NCBI RefSeq assembly: GCF_020740535.1
Contig: NZ_CP082362.1
Coordinates: 5,508,501-5,572,500 of the forward strand
Length of the DNA stretch: 64,000 nt
From: Streptomyces profundus
GTDB lineage: Bacteria; Actinomycetota; Actinomycetes; Streptomycetales; Streptomycetaceae
Reading direction: 5' to 3'
The first letter of the stretch is position 1. The number at the start of each line of letters is the position of its first letter. The notes under the pieces are model-generated. The model was given only the letters and a program-made list of their open reading frames with translations, did not search any database and was not told the DNA's origin. Of this stretch, positions 58,252 to 64,000 are shown piece after piece. Both the position numbers and the translations under genes were made by a program.

Positions 58252-60460
<2,209 letters not shown>

Positions 60461-60462
60461 CC

Positions 60463-60948
60463 ATGGCGGCCAAGGCGGGTTATTTCCTGGTCAGCGCCCT
60501 GCTGATCGGCTACTTCGGGCTGACGGGCCACCGCGCGGTGCTGCTGCTGCGGGAAGGCACCTGGGCGACGGTGACGCTGGGCGTCGCCGTCCTCGCCCTG
60601 CCGCTGATCGGGGGATGGTTCCTCTGGCGCAGCTTCCACTTCGTGCTGTGCGCCAACCGGCTCGGCCGTGAGCTGGACGCCGAGGGAGGGCTGCCGGTGG
60701 ACGATCTGCCGCGCACGCCGGGCGGCAGGATCGACCGGGCGGCGGCCGACGCGGCCTTCGCCGAGCGGCGGGCCGAGGTGGAGGCCGCCCCCGAGGACTG
60801 GCGCCGCTGGTTCCGGCTGGCGCTCGCCTACCACGACGCCAGGGACACGCCCAGGGCACGCGGGGCCATGAGCCATGCCATCGCCCTGCACGCCGGGCGC
60901 ACCCCGCCGCGCGCGAGGCGCGCGACCGGGGCGGCGGAGCGCGGCTGA
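60463..60948 (+). CDS. Small membrane protein with TPR-like tail
   Basis: A 161-residue protein. Two hydrophobic helices (about 7-28 and 37-57) are followed by a cytosolic helical part with a single TPR-like repeat, WRRWFRLALAYHDARDTPRARGAMSHAI, and a basic C-terminus. No family name comes to mind, though it is conserved next to dapB in streptomycetes. ATG two bases after dapB, so it is co-translated with dapB. Function unknown. Confidence 0.7.
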   Translation: MAAKAGYFLVSALLIGYFGLTGHRAVLLLREGTWATVTLGVAVLALPLIGGWFLWRSFHFVLCANRLGRELDAEGGLPVDDLPRTPGGRIDRAAADAAFAERRAEVEAAPEDWRRWFRLALAYHDARDTPRARGAMSHAIALHAGRTPPRARRATGAAERG

Positions 60949-61000
60949 CCCTGACGGAGCCCGCTCCCGGTGGTGCCGGAACGTTTCGGCCCGCCTTCGG

Positions 61001-61546
61001 TCAGCGGTACTCGTCGGCCCATGCCTCCAACACGTCGGCGGCGCGCTCGAAGGCGTCGGGCCGGGTGAGGAAGTCGGCGTTGTGGTCGGTCAACAACGTC
61101 CGCAGCGGTCCGCCCCTGCGGCGTTCGACCTCCACGGCCTGGCCCTGCACGCTGCGGGGCAGGCCCAGCCACTTCACCGGCTGCTGCACGGTGCGCACGG
61201 CGGTCACCTCGCGCCAGCGGAGGGTCCTGGTGGTGAACATGCCCACCCGACGCACGCCACGGGAGCTGACCCAGATCCCGACCCGCAGCAGGCGGAGCGC
61301 GAAGACGATCCCCAGCAGGGCGATCACCGCCGTGGCCAGCGCTCCCCTCGGGGTGCCGGCGACCGCGATGATCACCGCGGAGATCAGGACATAGGCGGCG
61401 AGCAGCAGGGCGACGGCCGCACCGGCCACCCGCCAGGGGCCCGGCCGGTAGGGGCGCCTCCAGTGGTCCTGCTGCCCGTGGGGCAGGGGCGATTCAGTGG
61501 CATCGGCCTGTGCGTCGTGCTCGGCCGAGAGAAAAGTCAGGGGCAC
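61001..61546 (-). CDS. PH-domain membrane protein
   Basis: A 181-residue protein with two hydrophobic helices (about 40-62 and 70-90) followed by a bacterial PH domain: WVSSRGVRRVGMFTTRTLRWREVTAVRT and a final RAADVLEAWADEYR helix. Related proteins are common in actinobacteria. No known function. GTG start, convergent with the dapB pair. The next gene upstream on the strand follows after 72 bases. Confidence 0.72.
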   Translation of the reverse strand: MPLTFLSAEHDAQADATESPLPHGQQDHWRRPYRPGPWRVAGAAVALLLAAYVLISAVIIAVAGTPRGALATAVIALLGIVFALRLLRVGIWVSSRGVRRVGMFTTRTLRWREVTAVRTVQQPVKWLGLPRSVQGQAVEVERRRGGPLRTLLTDHNADFLTRPDAFERAADVLEAWADEYR

Positions 61547-61618
61547 GGCTGTTCCTCGTTCGTATCACAAGCGCATCACAGTGAAGTCGAAGTGCTGCGA
61601 ACGGTGAGGCTATCGCGC

Positions 61619-61858
61619 TCAGCGGGTCTCGGCCGCCTCCGGCGCCTCCGGGACCCCACGATCCTCCGTGTCCAGCGCGGGCGTGGCCAGGAGCAAGGCT
61701 CCCACCAGGCCCGATATCACCACAAGGGTGACCAGGATGCTGCCGGCCAGCCGCGCGCCCGAGGGGCGACGCCGCGTGGGCGCGGGCAGGACGCCGTAGT
61801 CGTCGTGCCATGGGTCGCCCTGGAAGTGCGAGCCCATCGGCTCTGGTGCGTCTGACAT
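61619..61858 (-). CDS. Small single-span membrane protein
   Basis: A 79-residue protein: acidic start, basic RRRPSGARL, one membrane helix (LAGSILVTLVVISGLVGALLLA near 37-58), and an acidic outer tail. No family is recognised. ATG at 61858 follows AAGGGG. Located between the PH-domain gene and thyX, divergent from thyX. Confidence 0.68.
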   Translation of the reverse strand: MSDAPEPMGSHFQGDPWHDDYGVLPAPTRRRPSGARLAGSILVTLVVISGLVGALLLATPALDTEDRGVPEAPEAAETR

Positions 61859-61950
61859 GTCATTGCCCCTTCCCCTGATCGGCCTAGAAACAAAAATATC
61901 AGGCGAAGAGTCCGACTCGGCGGCCTGAATCCGTTTTGTCACCGATCTCA

Positions 61951-61978
61951 GGGGACTGTCAGTGGTCCCCCTTAGGGT
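61951..61978 (+). promoter_or_regulatory. thyX promoter region with inverted repeat
   Basis: GGGGAC, eight bases, GTCCCC (61951-61970) directly precedes a -10-like TAGGGT (61973-61978). The repeat lies where a regulator would compete with RNA polymerase. No clear -35. Confidence 0.4.
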
Positions 61979-62020
61979 GGGGTCGCCCCACTCGCACGGC
62001 CATCGGAAGGACCCCGGCAG

Positions 62021-62743
62021 ATGCCCGAGACCCCCAGTTTTCGCAGCGACATGACCGTGGAGCTGGTCAAACACGCGGCCTCTGACACGGACGTGCTCCT
62101 GGCCGCCCGCGTCTCCACGCTGGGGGAGCGGTCCCTCGACGAGATCGGGAAGGACCCCGAGCGTTCCAAGGGGTTGATCAACTACCTGCTGCGGGACCGC
62201 CATGGCAGCCCCTTCGAGCACAACTCGATGACCTTCTTCGTCAGCGCCCCGATCTTCGTCTTCCGCGAGTTCCATCGGCACCGCGTCGGCTGGTCGTACA
62301 ACGAGGAGAGCGGTCGCTACCGCCAGCTCGCCCCCGTGTTCTATGTGCCGGACGAGGAGCGCCGGCTGGTCCAGCGGGGCCGCCCCGGGAAGTACGAGTT
62401 CGTCTCCGGCTCGCCCGAGCAGCACGCGCTGGTCGGCAAGACGCTGGAGGATTCGTACAGCCACTCCTACGCCGCCTACCAGGAGCTGCTTGAGTCCGGG
62501 GTGGCCCGCGAGGTGGCCAGGGCGGCGCTCCCCGTCGGCCTCTACTCCACGATGTACGCCACCTGCAACGCCCGCTCCCTGATGCACTTCCTCGGCCTGC
62601 GCACGAAGGACGAGCGGGCCCGCACGCCGTCCTTCCCGCAGCGGGAGATCGAGATGGTGGCGGAGCTGATGGAGGCGGAGTGGGCTCGGTTGATGCCGCT
62701 GACCTACGAGGCGTTCAACGCCAACGGCCGAGTGGCGCCCTGA
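62021..62743 (+). CDS. thyX: FAD-dependent thymidylate synthase
   Basis: ThyX, 240 residues, makes dTMP from dUMP with methylenetetrahydrofolate and FAD. The ThyX motif reads RHRVGWSYNEESGRY near 86-100, with the loop LPVGLYSTMYATCNARSLMHFL near 165-186 matching the active-site region. ATG follows GGAAGG. The gene sits between dapB and dapA as in other streptomycetes. No ThyA gene is seen in the window. Confidence 0.93.
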   Translation: MPETPSFRSDMTVELVKHAASDTDVLLAARVSTLGERSLDEIGKDPERSKGLINYLLRDRHGSPFEHNSMTFFVSAPIFVFREFHRHRVGWSYNEESGRYRQLAPVFYVPDEERRLVQRGRPGKYEFVSGSPEQHALVGKTLEDSYSHSYAAYQELLESGVAREVARAALPVGLYSTMYATCNARSLMHFLGLRTKDERARTPSFPQREIEMVAELMEAEWARLMPLTYEAFNANGRVAP

Positions 62744-62912
62744 GGCGGCCCCCGGCCGGCGGGCGGGCAGTCGAGGTGTCCGTATTGCGACATTTCGCGA
62801 AGTTCATCTAGGGTGATTGAACGGACCCGGCGCTGCCTGAACCCCCGAGCAGGCAGTGCCGGGTTCCCCAGGTTGCCCCGCCCCGATGGGCCACCGCACG
62901 CTGAGCTACGAG

Positions 62913-62918
62913 TAGCGT
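62913..62918 (+). promoter_or_regulatory. -10 box of a probable leaderless dapA transcript
   Basis: TAGCGT ends seven bases before the dapA ATG at 62926, and no ribosome site lies between. An in-frame GTG at 62917 overlaps this box and would not be transcribed. Confidence 0.5.
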
Positions 62919-62925
62919 GGAACCT

Positions 62926-63825
62926 ATGGCTCCGACCTCCACACCGCAGATCCCCTTCGGGCGGATTCTGACCGCCATGGTCTCCCCTTTCACGGGAGAT
63001 GGATCGCTCGACCTCGACGGCGCCCAGCGCCTCGCCGTCCACCTCGTGGACGCGGGCAACGAGGGCCTGATCGTCAACGGCACCACGGGTGAGTCCCCCA
63101 CCACCAGCGACGGGGAGAAATCCGAGCTGGTGCGCGCCGTGGTCGAGGCCGTCGGCGACCGCGCCCATGTGGTGGCCGGAGTCGGCACCAACGACACCAG
63201 GCACAGCGTGGAGCTGGCCCGCGCCGCGGCACAGGCCGGCGCGCACGGGCTGCTCACGGTGACCCCGTACTACAACAAGCCCCCGCAGGAGGGCCTCTAC
63301 CAGCACTTCACCGCCGTCGCCGACGCCACCGAACTGCCGGTGATGCTCTACGACATCCCGGGCCGCAGCGGTGTGCCTATCGACACGGAGACGATGGTCC
63401 GTCTCGCCGAGCACCCCAGGATCGTCGCCAACAAGGACGCCAAGGGCGACCTGGGCCGTGCCAGCTGGGCCATCGCCACCACGGGCCTCGCCTGGTACTC
63501 AGGCGACGACATGCTCAACCTGCCGCTCCTGTCCGTGGGAGCGGTGGGCCTGGTGTCCGTCGTGGGCCATGTGGTGACCCCCGAGCTGCGCGCGCTGGTC
63601 GAGGCGTACACCGGAGGAGATGTGGCGAAGGCCACGGAGATCCACCAGCGGCTGCTGCCGGTCTTCACCGGCATGTTCCGCACCCAGGGCGTGATCACCT
63701 CCAAGGCGGCCCTGGCCCTGCTCGACCTGCCGGGCGGCCCCCTGCGGCTCCCCCTGGTGGGGCTCACCACCCAGGAGACGGAGCAGTTGCGCAGGGATCT
63801 GACCGCCGGCGGGGTACAGATCTAG
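62926..63825 (+). CDS. dapA: 4-hydroxy-tetrahydrodipicolinate synthase
   Basis: DapA, 299 residues, a TIM-barrel aldolase that condenses pyruvate with aspartate semialdehyde, first step of the DAP/lysine branch. Schiff-base lysine is K170 in IVANKDAKGDL; the tyrosine and ligand motifs TPYYNKPPQEGLYQHF near 119-134 and GTTGESPTTS near 50 are intact. ATG at 62926 follows a TAGCGT box by seven bases, so it may be leaderless. Followed closely by the RNase J start. Confidence 0.95.
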   Translation: MAPTSTPQIPFGRILTAMVSPFTGDGSLDLDGAQRLAVHLVDAGNEGLIVNGTTGESPTTSDGEKSELVRAVVEAVGDRAHVVAGVGTNDTRHSVELARAAAQAGAHGLLTVTPYYNKPPQEGLYQHFTAVADATELPVMLYDIPGRSGVPIDTETMVRLAEHPRIVANKDAKGDLGRASWAIATTGLAWYSGDDMLNLPLLSVGAVGLVSVVGHVVTPELRALVEAYTGGDVAKATEIHQRLLPVFTGMFRTQGVITSKAALALLDLPGGPLRLPLVGLTTQETEQLRRDLTAGGVQI

Positions 63826-63955
63826 ACCACGGACATGACAGGCGTCGCGCATCGCCGCGCACATTGGTGATAACTGAATACCGACCCATGCACACAGTCA
63901 CGCGCGTCACAGGCCCCTATCACCGGGCGGTGGCGCGCGTGGTCAGGAGAGTCTC

Positions 63956-64000
63956 TTGAGTCATCCCCATCCAGAACTCGGCCCGCCGCCGAAGCTCCCT
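63956..64000 (+). CDS. rnj: RNase J, first codons only (cut by window end)
   Basis: The last 45 bases are an open frame starting with TTG at 63956, six bases after AGGAG. The first residues, MSHPHPELGPPPKLP, match the start I remember for streptomycete RNase J, a 5' exonuclease and endonuclease for mRNA decay, which follows dapA in this genus. Only 15 codons are visible, so the call rests on position and the start sequence. Confidence 0.7.
   Translation, partial: MSHPHPELGPPPKLP

Overview
The window is high-GC DNA with the codon use, GTG/TTG starts and gene order of a Streptomyces chromosome arm-to-core segment. The right half (about 34.5 to 64 kb) carries the conserved dxr-rseP-ispG, rimP-nusA-ylxR-infB-ylxP-rbfA-truB-ribF, rpsO-pnp and dapB-thyX-dapA-rnj blocks in the order I remember from Streptomyces coelicolor. 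No RNA gene, insertion sequence, phage or CRISPR array was recognised.

Layout. 0-9.4 kb: a small Prim-Pol-like hypothetical gene, gabT, a CUT1-type ABC ATPase, a membrane P-loop protein, a PucR regulator and an aldehyde dehydrogenase (GABA/polyamine-type nitrogen catabolism). 9.4-10.4 kb: a non-coding stretch with an imperfect 169-bp tandem repeat. 10.4-20.4 kb: a catabolic operon with an ABC sugar importer (no ATPase), a cytosolic GH38 alpha-mannosidase, a mannose-6-phosphate-isomerase-like protein, a ROK sugar kinase and a LacI regulator, preceded by one palindromic operator. 20.4-29.3 kb: a second sugar island with a GH3 beta-glucosidase-type enzyme, an LplABC-like importer (no ATPase), a secreted GH12 endoglucanase/xyloglucanase and its LacI regulator; four copies of the palindrome TCGAAGCGCTTCGA (two with one change) sit at the three promoters and define the regulon. 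29.4-32.3 kb: a two-gene unit of unknown function whose larger member is broken by one extra base in a C7 run. 32.5-34.5 kb: an acyl-CoA dehydrogenase.

34.5-64 kb is housekeeping: the MEP isoprenoid genes dxr and ispG around a site-2 protease, two GNAT acetyltransferases, a small minus-strand operon (lipoprotein, ferritin-like DUF4439 protein, degenerate APH-type kinase), the translation/transcription operon from rimP to ribF, a proline-rich MinD/ParA-like ATPase, a methyltransferase, the developmental regulator bldB (DUF397), rpsO-pnp, an M16 peptidase, the lysine genes dapB and dapA with thyX between them, and the first codons of RNase J.

How it fits together: the two sugar islands import oligosaccharides released outside the cell (GH12 for the beta-glucan island), cleave them inside (GH3, GH38) and feed glucose/mannose into metabolism through the ROK kinase and isomerase-like protein; each is controlled by a linked LacI repressor, and both importers must borrow an ATPase. 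Notable oddities are the operator set with a probable repression loop, the GH3 enzyme with an inserted beta-trefoil-like domain, the pseudokinase, the frameshift, two unusual repeat arrays, and the apparent absence of the ESX/type VII secretion genes that I recall lying between ribF and rpsO in S. coelicolor. I did not find a system I could call wholly new.
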